Shown: piece by piece, positions 22,562-33,647 of the stretch | How the letters are laid out: the number at the start of each line of letters is the position of its first letter | Numbering within the stretch: position 1 is the first letter of the stretch | Assembly: GCA_035235625.1 (NCBI GenBank) | Contig: CP141150.1 | Span: 29,404,756 to 29,468,755 of the forward strand | Length of the DNA: 64,000 bases | From: Saururus chinensis | Taxonomy: Eukaryota > Streptophyta > Magnoliopsida > Piperales > Saururaceae | Direction: 5' to 3' | The notes under the pieces: model-generated | What the model was told of the DNA's origin: nothing | The model's input: the letters and a program-made list of their open reading frames with translations, nothing else | Database searches by the model: none | Made by a program: the position numbers and the translations under genes

Positions 22562-23416
22562 GAAGTATGTGTGATAGACATATGTATGTGTGATGGCTAT
22601 GCGCCTGTGCGATAGATATGTGTATGTGTATGTGTGGGCATATGTATGGGTGATGGACGGTAAGTGGTGATAAAGGGTTTGATATGGAATTGGATGTGGA
22701 TGTGTAAGTGTATGATGGAAGACAGTGGATGCAAGTTTGACGGGCGAGCATTGGAGTAGATTGATGTGGTTTGGACTTGAGTGTATGTTGGGGGGGATTG
22801 TCAGATAGTAAAAGTGTTGCATGATTGCATAAGCATAATGTACATATTATGAAGTGAAAAAATATAATAAGTGAGGTATAAGTAAGAGGGTGATAATTAA
22901 AGTTGGCTTTGAGTAGCTTAGTTTGATGACTTTCGAGTAATATGTGCTGGCCATAAGGTGGATGGGAGAGACTGTATAAATAGGTAAGGATTTGATGTAT
23001 GGTGAGTTATGAACATGAGATGGATGTGTTAAGTGAAGTCTGTTACCTTGACGAACTAAGGTTTCGGATTGGGCAAAGCTTGAGTTTGATCTGTTGAGCA
23101 CTACATATTTGAGAATTTTTATGGCATAATTGTACCGCATAACTTACTTAATTCAAACATGAATTATAAGCAAAGCTAATTGTAGCATTGTGAGTTTGAG
23201 ACTTAAGGGTTTGACTGATTAAGTTCCATATTTGAGCTAGCGGATAATGAGTTGGCTGAGCATTTCTCATGTCTTGTCATGGTGTTTATCCTACGGGATG
23301 TTGTCTATGTGTTGTTTTTAAGCTTAGACGTCTGATGCTCTGTTAAGAGTGATGTATGTTTTTGATTTGGTCTGTGTTGTATTAAGCCGAGACGTATGAT
23401 GCTATATTGAGAGCGT

Positions 23417-23520
23417 TGTATGATTCTGCCCAAGAGTGACACTGTATGATTTTTGCCAAAAGTGACATTGTATGATTCTGCCAAAGGGTAGCATTGTATG
23501 ATTTTTGCCCAAGAGTGGCA
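23417..23520. repeat. Tandem array, 26-bp unit, four copies
   Basis: TGTATGATT begins at 23417, 23443, 23469 and 23495, each followed by (C/T)TGCC(C/A)AA and a GAGTGACA-like end. Units alternate between two slightly different forms, which suggests amplification as a 52-bp pair. Confidence 0.85.
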
Positions 23521-23821
23521 CCAACACTATAAGACCCCTAAATTGTGGGCAATTGTATGGACCCTAATGTGTGGGCATTTATGTTTGCATGTTCAGGTAA
23601 GTAGTATCATGGAACTGCTCTTACATGTTTGATCATGTGCCCCATGAGCATTGGTGCGCCTTGCCTTCGAAAAAGTCCCTAGTGTCTAGTCACTCCCCGG
23701 AGGTTAAGGTGATGCCCCAGTGGTATTCCTTTCCATTTTGACTCTAGAGCTTATTAATTGTAATGGGTTTTAGTAGTCAATAGTATATGTAACAACTATA
23801 TGAGTAAGTATGTATGGTTCC

Positions 23822-24010
23822 GAGTAAGATTGTAAGAGTAAGATGGTAAGAGTAATGTTGTATGAGTAAGACTATACGAGAAAGGTCGTACAAGTAAGAT
23901 TATACAAGTAAAGTCATAAGAGTAAGGTTGTACAAGTAAGGCCATTCGAGTAAGACAATACGAGTAAGGTCGTACAAGTAAGATTGTGCGAGTAAGGTTG
24001 TACGAGTATG
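23822..24010. repeat. Tandem array, 14-bp unit, about 13 copies
   Basis: GAGTAAG followed by seven variable bases repeats every 14 bp from 23822 to 24003, with a partial copy to 24010. The first half of each unit (GAGTAAG or AAGTAAG) is conserved while the second half varies (TTGTAA, CTATAC, GTCGTAC and so on). No counterpart is present in unit B. Confidence 0.85.
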
Positions 24011-24952
24011 TGTAAGATTGGTTTGATGGTATGTATTTGACATGATTGAATGTGCATGATTATTATATGCATGTCTACTTCATGTTGCAATTACATGAAC
24101 ACATCTATGTATGGACTTACTAAGTTCATTGTTTAGAACTCCCCTACTCGGTATTTTCCTAGTGAGTATGAAAATATTCATTTACTCTATTTTTTTAGCC
24201 CCGATGGTCAAGAGGCTTTTGCAGGTTTGTATCAGATAGCTCTTGAAGATGGACGCTTGCTCCCTTGAGTGGATTGATTCCTTTGACTTAGGTATATCAT
24301 TGACTTACTGCAAATATTATTTTTGTGCCACGATTTGATGTATTGGGTGAGATGAAAATTAATATGTTTATGCTTTCTGAACATGTAATTTGGATTAGAC
24401 TGAGAAATATTTATGGGACTTACACTCAAGGATGCCTGAGATAGATTTGTATTTTAAACCCCATGATCATGGTAATTTATTCTTATGTTTATTTTCGAGT
24501 AGCATCTAAGAATGTTTGGTTTAGCAGATCAATGCTTGATCGAGATAGTAAAAATTTGGATAGGAAAATTTGATGTGTGATGTTTTAAATTATAAACTGT
24601 TTTCAAAGGTTTCGTATTTCGTCATTTTTCTCGATTTACAAGCATTATATCTCAAAAAATATTTGTAAAATTTGAAAAAATATGATAAAAAATCTCGGGC
24701 ATTTCAAATTGGGGGATCCATTAGACTTAGAAGAATTGGTTTTGGTGCCAGATAAACCAACGATCGAGCTAGTGTTAGCACCTTTGTACAGCTTATGGCT
24801 AGGAGGATACCCATGAATTTTGTAGCACTAACCAATAGTGTTATCAACACCAGGAAGAAACTGGAAAGGTCAAGTCCTTGATAATGGTCCTGAAGAAGTT
24901 TACCACGTCCCCGACCACGATAACCTCCCGGTGCTTTTATTGGAGTGGATTG

Positions 24953-25240
24953 TCAAGGTTTGTGTGTCAAAAGAGTTACTCCATCATAAGATGTGGATAC
25001 AATAAGGGTTGCGCTTTCATATGGTTTCATAAAGGATGTGATTGCTTGTTGTTTCTCTTCCTCAAAAACAAGCACATAAGCCTTGTTAATAGTTGTCAAG
25101 GTGTCAAAGGAGTCATGAGAAGTACTTGCCCACACATGGCGGCATAAGAGTAGTGGAGTGCAATTAAAAATTACAAGACTTTCTCCTCTTGATTGTGATC
25201 ACATAGAACTTTCATGAAGTCATAAACACAAGTAGGCAAA
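24953..25240 (-). pseudogene. Copia gag fragment, unit A (minus strand)
   Basis: On the minus strand the codons give YAAMCGQ-like and then LTTINKAYVLVFEEEKQQAI, which matches the Copia gag pattern 'Y...RGQILLMDPLPS.NK.Y.LVLQEERQ'. Stops and a frame change interrupt it. No protease, integrase or RT is linked. Both units carry it, so it predates the duplication. Confidence 0.6.
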
Positions 25241-26175
25241 GGATGATAGGATGTAAGTTCATCCCTAGTTACCGTGTGAAATTGGTTGAGACTGCTTTAG
25301 CAAATTTCATTGATGGTTGGATTTAGTACATATACAGTTTTACAAGGATAACTAATCCCTATAATTTAGGTTAGTTAGGTATAAAATAAAAATAAATAAA
25401 ATATACAAAGTAATTTCCCCAAAACTCCTCTAACAACTATGTTCAGCAAAATCAGCATCGAATTTGCCCGCAATCTAATCTTACAACGAAGAGATTTATT
25501 GCCTGATAAAGCAATCAATTGATAGAGTTGTTCGAGTTTTCAGTAGCATGATCGATCGATCGTTAAGGGAATGGATTGATCATTGAAGTTACTAAAAGTT
25601 GAACAATGACACAATCGATGATGATTGATCATTAAGAATATGGAAGTCGGTGATCAAGTTTCCAATAATATAAGCGATTGATTGCCAGTGTACAATGTAA
25701 ATGTTAATAATTATCTCTATTTAATTTTTCAAAATAAACTTATTCCAATTCATATAAAAGGGAACTTATGGACGTTGAGAAGCTGAGTGTGGGAAGGAAA
25801 CACCCATGAGTCCCACACAACTCTTAATTAACATGAGCTCTTAAACACGTACGGAAGTGGGTGGTGAACATATTAAGCTAATCTATTAGAGGTAGTCAAG
25901 TATTGGGTATATTTTATGACGTCTATGACAAAAAATTATGGCCCCTTTTCATTTTAATATTTGTTCCTAAATTAGCCGTTGCCTTCCATCGTCCAAGTTT
26001 ACTGCGGTCCCTCATACGAGTCCTCGCTGACGTTTAGTCAATTCCACTAACCAAAGTGCCTCTATCCACTGGTTCTAGACTAGTGCTCAGACACCTAATC
26101 GTTCTTGACTTGGGAAAGATTAAAACACAAAAAAAACATGGGAAATATTGGGTTTACCTGTCCGCCTCTTATCAC
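25241..26175. other. Non-coding region upstream of the peptide gene, unit A
   Basis: This aligns with B 50700-51115 plus 52535-53138. Site 25550-25565 (CATGATCGATCGATCG) is the empty counterpart of the solo LTR in B. In the last 300 bp A has about 25 bp (near 26060-26085) that B lacks. No frame of interest. Confidence 0.6.
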
Positions 26176-26183
26176 TATATAAA
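26176..26183 (+). promoter_or_regulatory. TATA box of the secreted peptide gene A
   Basis: TATATAAA lies 59 bp before the start codon, a normal distance for a short plant 5' leader. The same box and its flanks (CTTATCACTATATAAACC) are kept in unit B at 53139-53146. Confidence 0.65.
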
Positions 26184-26241
26184 CCTTTACTAGGCTACTA
26201 AAAAAGGACACGCCAGCATCCCAAACATTTGGAGCACACGG

Positions 26242-26589
26242 ATGGAGAGAAGCATGAAACAAGCACTGATTCTCTGCTCCATCTTACTTGCGCTGCATAT
26301 CATGGCCATTAGAGCTCAAGCAAGAGCGTGCAGGTAATATAACTTATTTGCAGACACTAATATATGTTTGACTAGTATTGAATGTTAGCCTTAACATCTT
26401 GCTTTCATTTATACCTGCAGAGCTTGTTGGAGATGCTTTTTCGGTGACATATGCCAGTTCAAGCCATCCCCGACTCCGCCATCTCCTGATACTTCAACTA
26501 ATCCACCAACTTTAGATTCTGAGTCACTGATGTTGCCAGGAGCTCCCCAGTTCAGATATGGAGCCACTTCTTTATCTGCAGCTATATGA
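26242..26589 (+). CDS. Small secreted cysteine-rich peptide, copy A (two exons, intact)
   Basis: Exons 26242-26333 and 26421-26589 are joined by GTAATA...CTGCAG borders, phase 2, and give 86 residues. The N terminus (MERSMKQALILCSILLALHI then MAIRAQA) is a clear signal peptide, likely cut near residue 27. The mature part begins with four close cysteines (C30, C33, C36, C42: CRACWRCFFGDIC), followed by a proline/serine/threonine-rich linker and a tail ending in YGATSLSAAI. I do not recognise a named family. It has a good TATA box and lies about 13 kb downstream of DUF247 gene A in the same orientation. A small secreted cysteine-bearing protein next to DUF247 genes is the layout of grass S and Z loci; homology to those proteins cannot be judged by eye. 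Two-exon structure is inferred from splice signals. Confidence 0.7.
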
Positions 26590-27129
26590 ACATCAATACT
26601 TGATTTGTTGTGTTTACTAAAAGCATTAAAAACAAATCCTACTGCAAAGAAAATGGCTGGAGATAAAAACTGTTCCTATGCAAGTACATTTATGATTCAA
26701 ATGATTTCCTTCTCCAGCGACTCCTCTTGTTCCCTCTTTTCCTGTGGAGGTCCTCCTTTATGGAAGAGTCTGTTTAACCAGCACTCGACCAGGGAAAGCG
26801 TGCAATGGAAACGTCCACTGGTAGGATAGCTGATGGGAAAATGATTCCTCTTCCTGTAGAGCTTCCCATCTAGATTCATCTAGTAAATGTTCCCCTACTT
26901 GCTACTGTTCTCGAGCACCGAAACGCTTTCCCTTTTAACGTACGTGAACCAAATGACAAACCGGCGTTCACCATCAAGATTCTCTTTTGATAGAATCTGC
27001 GTAGAAATCAACACTAACTGCACTTTTGAGATATACACGCTTTACCTTGACTGCTCCAATGGTTTGACCATGTTCGGGATAACCCGTGACCATGCTCCAT
27101 AGAAATCATAGCACAGTACATAAAGGCAC
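26590..27129. other. Highly conserved block downstream of the peptide gene, unit A
   Basis: This block is nearly identical to 53546-54097 in unit B: by hand I find about six differences in roughly 390 bp, far fewer than in the DUF247 exons. Two short plus-strand frames (26605-26829 and 26887-27102) are open in both copies, but neither has a recognisable domain and a minus-strand frame is open as well. It could be a 3' untranslated region, a non-coding RNA or a recent gene-conversion tract. Confidence 0.45.
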
Positions 27130-27256
27130 GTTTAAGAGTCTTAGCAAAGTATATAGAGGCATGTGCTATAGACTATGCCAAGACTCTTAAACATTGTCTA
27201 TATACTATGCTATAACTCTTAACAGGCCTTTATTTACTATGCTAAGACTCTTAAAC
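27130..27256. repeat. Inverted repeat able to form a hairpin, unit A
   Basis: Arms 27130-27160 and 27226-27256 are 31 nt each and pair with three mismatches; the 65-nt loop has further partial copies of ACTCTTAA and TATACTATGC. It sits about 540 bp after the stop codon of the peptide gene. The counterpart in B is 54098-54128 with 54194-54224. It could be a short MITE or the fold-back of a small RNA precursor. Confidence 0.65.
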
Positions 27257-28551
27257 ATGGTACCCAACAACATTAAACAGTGGAAGATTTATCACTAACT
27301 ACACCTCCTCCAGCTTTTGTACCTCAAAAACAACCCCAATTGGAGCCCGCACCGATAACAAATTTTACTCAGGAAACCTCTGCTCTCCTATGAGGATCCT
27401 CGCACCAGGGCTCTCCCGTTCTCTGCGTTGTCTATATATTACGCAACGAGCTGATTGTTGATTTATGCAAAAAGATGGCCCATGTGTGAGGACTGTGCAC
27501 TTATGTGTTTGCAATCAATCTAGGGTCATCAACGACGGTGATACTTGTTGTAGGACGCGAAATCAACTTTGTAACAGGACGATCAAATACAATTTTAAAA
27601 CTAAATTTCCACTTACAAAGAGAAGAAATGGTTACATGAACTCCAAATCCATAGAGATGATCTGAATCTAGATAACTACAATACAAATGTTGAATACACA
27701 GTACAAGAATGCCTCAAATCCATGAGACTAATCTAACTCTCTGAATCCCCAAAAATGGATATACAAAGAGGAATCCACCTTTGACCAATGAAACAGGGAA
27801 GAAGATGACTGAGAATCCACTAATCCAAAAGCCTCCCAACTAACTACAATGAACTTCATTTATACTAAGAGTTTTTTCCATATTGTCTGGCCAAAGAGTT
27901 GGAAATTCCATATTCCCTTGATTTTCAATACAAATGCCATAAAACTTGGAATAACACGATATAATGTAAAATTTGGACAAAAATACCCTTGGCCAGAGAT
28001 AAGGTTTTATGTCATGTAAAACCCTCATAAAGTCGCATTCACTGGCAAACAACTTCAGACGCCGGTGATTCATCCTGCTGAAAAGTCCTTTCCATTTGAA
28101 AAGTGTCTGCTCCGATTGAAAAGCCCTCTGATTGAGCAGCATTCACACGGCATGAGAGGAGATTTTGTGACCGGAAATAGGTTTTTTTAGTTTCGGAACA
28201 AGTTTGCAAAAAAAAAAATACTCCGGTTTTAGTTCCGGAAAGAGTTATTTTTTCAAGTTGATTTTGAAAATATATACTCCAAAGCTAGTTTCGGCCATGT
28301 AGAGAGGTTCTATTTGATGCGATCCCGGTAAAGAAGTGAACTTTGTAGAAAAGCAACGGTTGAACGAGGGGTTAATGCTGCTTTGATCTAGCTTGGAGAA
28401 AATCAGCAGTGGTTTCGTGGTAAAGCCTTTTCCAAAATCTACATTTGATATTTGTATGCACAATTTTTGATTTGGCGTGTATGAGAGTACACAATGTAGG
28501 TAGTCGAAGTAGACTATCGTTTGTTCAGAAAGACGATAAGTCATATATCGT
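27257..28551. other. Non-coding stretch of unit A
   Basis: 27257-27505 aligns with B up to the Copia insertion at 54787, apart from about 310 bp found only in B. From 27505 to 28551 there is no counterpart in B, because that part was lost with the end of the Copia element. I see no gene. Confidence 0.5.
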
Positions 28552-31500
28552 GTGTTCGATAAGATGCTGACAACACGATATTCAACCATTATGATATCGT
28601 GCATGAGAGGTTCTCTTATCCTATGTTTGACAACACGATAGATATACTGATAGTATAAATAGAAGTTAGTGAGATAATGTAAATCGACGCAACTATTGAT
28701 TATGGTCATGGCCCATTGTTGATATACATATATTTATCCAATTTTGCAGAAGTAAAGTTACATCAAATGGCGGAGTCAGTGAAGGTAGTAGAAGAGAAGA
28801 AAAAGAAGAAGATAATCTATGGGAAAAGACCGGGTCTGGGAACGAATAGTTTCCTCGCTAGATTGCGTCTATTAAAAGACCTTGTAGATTCACGTCCGGG
28901 ATGCAAGGCTATCTTGGTGGAGATTGGGTTCTACCAGTATATGATTGCGAGCCCATTATCATCTTCAAGCTACTCTTAGATGTTCCCATTGGTGAGTTTT
29001 GGGACGACTCACAGGAGGCCTTCAACATAAGGGGTAAAAGACTACCCCTTACTGTGGATGAAGTGGCAATGATCATGGGTTTGAGTGGAAAAGGGACCCA
29101 TGTAAATTGAAAAGTAACGAGGAGAAGGCTGACCAAGGTAAGGGGCAATTCTACAAAAAGTTCTTCTAAGGGAAGCGGCTGGAGAAGACATGACTTGAAG
29201 AAATGTTGAAAGAAGTGGATGTCGAAACATGGACTATTTTAGATGGACTTAGCATGGTTGGCTATTGTGCACATAGGTGTCCTCGTGTTATTCACACAGA
29301 GCAAAAGAATTGTATCCTCAACTTTGTGTGATTACATAGATGACTTGTTAGTCGTGGGGAGCTAAAATTGGGCTGACGCAGTACATGATATGTTGATGAG
29401 AGGCATATTAGCAGCCCATCGAAACATCATGAGTAGATAGGATGAGTGTTCTGCCACGACCTAAATTCTTGTTGGGGCTTCATTAATGCTCCAAGTAACG
29501 CTCGTATTTTATATACCACGAGAAAATCCATTATCGTCTGTCCACTAACACGATATGCTTACACATACATATTGTTATGACCCATTTAGAAGGCAGTTAG
29601 GAATAGTTTATTTTATTAATAGTTATGTAATTAGGGAGTTGTTAGGGAGTTATTTGTAATTTTTATTTAATTAGTATTAATGGGCTTTTAGGTTAGTGTT
29701 TAGGAGTTCTATTTAATGTAAGGGCTACGCCCTAATTTTAGTTAGAGAATGAATTAGTCCTTTGATTAGTCTTTAGTTATCCTTCTCCCCATCATCCGAC
29801 CTCATCTATCATCTACAATTCCCTCCCTTTCGTCTAAACTCTTCTCTCAAACCCTAATCCCTTCTACTCTTCATCAGCCTTCCCTATCATCCCTTCTCAA
29901 CTCTACAGCTTCTTCTACATATTCACCTATAGATCTAATGATCTACAACACATATATATGATCATATCTCTCACACAATATCAAGTAAATCGTGTTATCG
30001 AAAATACGACGTATAACACACACGTAGACCTATCGTGTGCTCGATAACATGACTCAGTATAATATCATATATAGGACATTACACGATGGTGAACTATCGT
30101 GTTATCGAAAACACGATGTGACCTTAATGAGTGTTATCGGTAGCACGACGAAATTGTCATAATTATGCGACTGACCATTTTCTTTTGTATTGTCCATTAT
30201 GTATGGTTTTATGAGCATACGTCCATATGGGCTCCTAGTGGTCCTCAATGCATCCCAAGGTGCAAGAGGTGGTCCAGATTTACCCAACTTTTGAGTGACG
30301 TGGAGAAGGCCAATAAACTTGTCCTGGCCGATGAAAGGCGAGGAAGAAGATTCTAGCTCATCACTGGATGAGGAAGTGGTAGGAGGAGGTCTTCATGCTG
30401 CTGAAGCCAGACTCCCAAATTATTATGTGAATAACACCAATTGCCAAAGAGGCACATTTGATAGATGGCCAAAGGGCAACCCCAAAGGCTAAGAAGGTGG
30501 GTACGCAAGCTTTTAGGCCAATGAGACCCATCCATGCCCTCCACAGCGAGACGTCGGGGCATGTTCATTCTGGCCAGGACATCATTGAACCATTCGTCTT
30601 GCTAGTTATGTCATGACTGGAATTTGTGATGTTGTTTTGGAGAAGGTTGCTCTCTATGGTGAGCGGGGATGGAATACTGAGTGAGTTGAAGCTGCACTCT
30701 AGCGTGTTAAGAATGATCTGGAGGTAGCAATATGCCTCATAGAATAGATGCAACCCCCTGAGGAACCTGAAACAGAACAACCACATGAACCCCCTCAATC
30801 GGAAGTCGCCAATGCATCAACCCCACCTCCAAGAACCGAAGGATCACCGTTGGTTCATGTAAAGGCAAGAGCTTCAAAATCAAAAGAAGCTCGCCAACCA
30901 TTTGACCCCGAAGATCAACCAGTACCTGTCCCTCAGCAGGTGGACAAGGGATTTATTTTGAGTAAGTACTACATTTTACTATATCGGGTTCGAATGGGGA
31001 TATTCGTGTAATCGAGTACACGATAGTCTCAACGGGCTTGCTATAAGAAAGACAATTTTGTTGTGGTCATGTGATTGATCACACGATCATTGAACCAGAC
31101 ATTTGTCAAGAAAACAATCTGGTTGAGGTCATGTGATCCTTACACAATTTGTCCATTTCTCATTTTTGCATCAACACGATATGGATCTTCACCATCGTGT
31201 AAGTTACAACACGATTGGTGTGCATATCATTTATTGACTAATGTGATTGCTTACTTCTTAAATGCAGAGAGAAGGTAGCTACAAGATGCTTCCAAAATGA
31301 AGAAGAATACTGGTACTCCGAAGTTGCAAAGGATGATGATGGAAGCAAATAAAGGAGGGGAACACACAAAAAAAGATGCAGCGCCAAAAAAAGCAATAAA
31401 ACTAAGATTCAAGCAGAAAGCTGGCCCTGGCGGACCCTTCTTACCTTCGGTGCCCTGGAAGTCGAGGTACATCGCCGTTGAACCATCTTCTCAAGGTGAG

Positions 31501-32060
31501 GATGTAGTCAAGAAGGTCTTCGCTCAGGGCTGAAAGAAGCCAAAAAGTTTTAGCAACTACGTTGATGAGAAGGTAGTCAAGTTTGGACATACGCCCTAGA
31601 ATGCAAAGCCTGGTAAGGAAGTTCCTCTGGCCCATACATTATCCGTCTGGAACATCCAAAGTCTCCCACCCCAAAACCAGTGGGCTTAACTGCTAGCTCT
31701 AGTGGTAGCACTTTATCGGATATTCCTCCAATTGATGAGGAAGTGCTTGAGAGTATCCACAATGTGATAAAGGTCGAAGAGGAGGCTGCGAAGAAGACGA
31801 ATAAGGAGGAGCTCATTTTGTGACCAAAGGACTATATTGACACAAAGTTGGTGTTCCACATTGAGATTCAGAAGGAGGGAGATAAGGACATTATCATGGA
31901 ATTTCTGTTGAACCCATACAAGCCGTGGCACGTAGAAACGCTCCTCTACACCGACTACCTATCTCTGTTAAAGCAGGAGTGCATAACGAATAAGGTAATA
32001 TCATTTCATTGCTCATACGTTTTAAACGCTATCGTGTTATTATTCACACAATTGCATAAT
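28552..32060 (+). pseudogene. Decayed plant-mobile-domain / Ulp1-like transposon gene, unit A
   Basis: Coding pieces start at an ATG at 28767 (MAESVKVVEEKKKKK). After one frameshift they give LLLDVPIGEFW, RGKRLPLTVDEVAMIMGLSG, then near 29370-29500 a decayed version of a 'sYNWAGAVYDML...' block, which together match the plant mobile domain layout (conserved 'iplT.edV...LGLP.G' and 'YnWg.AvLe.Ly'). Later pieces are a proline/charge-rich linker (30748-30960), a lysine-rich part (31297-31530) and DYIDTKLVFHIEIQKE to LLKQECITN (31830-31993), like the start of a Ulp1 protease region. Introns remain visible (acceptor TTTTGCAG at 28750; donor near 30961 to acceptor ATGCAG at 31266; donor after 31991). 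Stops and frameshifts show it is dead. No terminal inverted repeats found. Confidence 0.5.
29573..29950. mobile_element. Short solo LTR inside the unit A transposon relic
   Basis: Starts TGTTATGACCCATTTAG and ends GATCTACAACA, 378 bp, with a perfect 5-bp duplication CATAT (29568-29572, 29951-29955). Unit B has the uninterrupted site (ACACACATATATATCG near 61083), so this is an insertion after the duplication. Size fits a small Copia-type LTR. Confidence 0.85.
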
Positions 32061-32199
32061 TGACAAAATTGAATAGTTATATATCACTTTATCGATAACA
32101 CAATGTTTGCTCATATCGTTGTTTTCATAAGTTCTTCAACCCCATCTTGCTAGCATAAGTTCTTGCTCTAATGATCTATAACATCTCATTCAAGTAGCA
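32061..32199. other. Junction between the Ulp1-like relic and gypsy relic
   Basis: Non-coding sequence with TTATCGATAACACAATG and ATATCGTTG phrases of the same type as the relic's introns. It is shared with B 63430-63565. The Ulp1-like frame does not continue past it. Confidence 0.5.
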
Positions 32200-33647
32200 A
32201 TGGAGAAAGATCCCTTAGTGTGCACCCTCCTCTAGCGAGTAAAAGAAGGAAAGACTCATATGCTTTGGCTTGACAATGAGTTACTAATGACCAAGGGACA
32301 AAGAATCTGTGTTCCAAAGGAAGAATACTTGAGGAAAGAACTCCTCCATGAGTGTCATGACACTCCTTGGGCTGGCTATCAGGGTATCCATCGTACAATA
32401 GCCCTTCTGGAGTGTGAATATTTCTAGCCTCACATGGGAGATGATGTCGAGGCATATGTTTGCACTTGTTTTACCCGCCAACAAAATAAAGTGGAATGTG
32501 ACAAACCACAGGGCCTCCTTAAACTATTGTTGGTATCTCAGAGACCTTGGGAAAGTGTCTCCCTCGACTTTATCTCTGCGTTGCCTAAGTTGGTGGATAC
32601 GAATCGATCTTGACGGTTGTTGACCATTTCTCCAAATATGCCACCTTCATGTTCGCTCCCCAACATTGTACAGCTGAAGAATCTACCCACCTCTTTCTAA
32701 AGAACATTGTTAAGTATTGCGGTGCACCAAATAATTGTGAGCGATCTAGATGGATGCTTCACAAGCCTGTTCTGGACGAAACTATTTAATCTGCTTGGTT
32801 CCAAGTTGACTTTATCTTCAAGCATGCATCTGCAAACATACAACCAAACATAGAATGTTAATGTTATCTTTGAAGAATATGTATGTCACTTCATCAGCGC
32901 CAAGCTAAAAAAAATGGGTCAATCTCCTCGACATTTCCCAGTTCTCCCACAATTTATAGATGAGCTCCGCTACTAACTAGAGCTCATTCGAGTTAGCTAC
33001 CAACCGCCAACCTACCATGCCCCACACCATGGCTTTGGGCTATACTAGCAATAGCCCCCCAGCCTTCCGCCTTGCACAAGATTGGAACATCACCTCAAAC
33101 ATTGCCTGCACATATCTTGAGAATGCAACTACTCAAGCAAAAAAAAATAGGTTGACTAAGGCTGCCAACCTTCCACATTTAGTGTTGGGAATCTCATGCT
33201 CGTCAAACTCAATCTTGCTCAGCTTAACCTTTTTCGCCAACTTCATAAAGGCCTTGTTCGCAAGTATGAAGGCCTCGTACCCATCCTCCAATGGGTTGAG
33301 AAGGTCTCCTACAAAATTCAATTACCACCCTGGATGTAGATCCATCCCGTCTTCCCTGCCAACTATCTAAAACCATACCATGTCAATGCCAAAGACCTCT
33401 CAATAAACATCCATGCTCGTAGCAATCTCAAAGTCACCACCGACATCAGAGTTCTGGAGGAAATCATTGCCGATCGTGAAGTTGAATGCGGCAAGGAGAA
33501 AGTCTGCGAATTTTTCACCAAATGGAGGGACCTTCCACACAATTAGGAACTCGAAGAAGAGCTTCTTAACCACCATGCTGATTAAGTCCAAGCCTATCTC
33601 CTGGAGCGGTGTGAATGAGGACATTGACTGAATTGAGTGGGAGAGCA
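32200..33647 (+). pseudogene. Decayed chromovirus (Ty3-gypsy) integrase and chromodomain
   Basis: From 32200 a frame with stops reads VPKEEYLRKELLHECHDTP, AGYQGIHRT, then CTCFTRQQNK and PWESVSLDFI, the zinc-binding (H-H-C-C) part and core start of a gypsy integrase. The middle (32640-33350) is too damaged to follow in one frame. From about 33400 another frame reads VLEEIIADREVE, VCEFFTKWRDLPHN and, after a stop, ELEEELLNHHAD with VQAYLLERCE, a chromodomain at the C terminus. That domain marks the element as a chromovirus. Several in-frame stops show it is inactive. The start of the same relic in B is cut by the window end. Confidence 0.7.

Larger units (their letters stand above)
22010..24706 (+). 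mobile_element. LTR-like region of a chromovirus-type element (left end not found)
   Basis: The right end reads AATCTCGGGCATTTCA followed by AATTGGGGGATCCA; the sister copy at 50261 reads CTCAGGCGTTACA then TATTTGGGATCCA. That is the usual pattern of a gypsy LTR end plus primer-binding site. Unit B keeps only the last 400 bp. The interior carries three separate tandem-repeat arrays (listed individually). The left end is not identified and may lie before the CACTA insertion at 16449. Confidence 0.45.

Noticed and set aside
22265..22822. Minus-strand frame of 185 codons with an 18-residue repeat
   Set aside because: It is a by-product of the exact 54-bp tandem array; outside the array the codons show no protein character.
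23822..24010. CRISPR-like array
   Set aside because: Repeats are only 14 bp with no spacers, and the genome is plant nuclear.
26605..27102. Two conserved short frames after the peptide gene as separate genes
   Set aside because: Openness in both copies follows from the very high identity of the block; a minus-strand frame is equally open. Kept as a conserved block instead.
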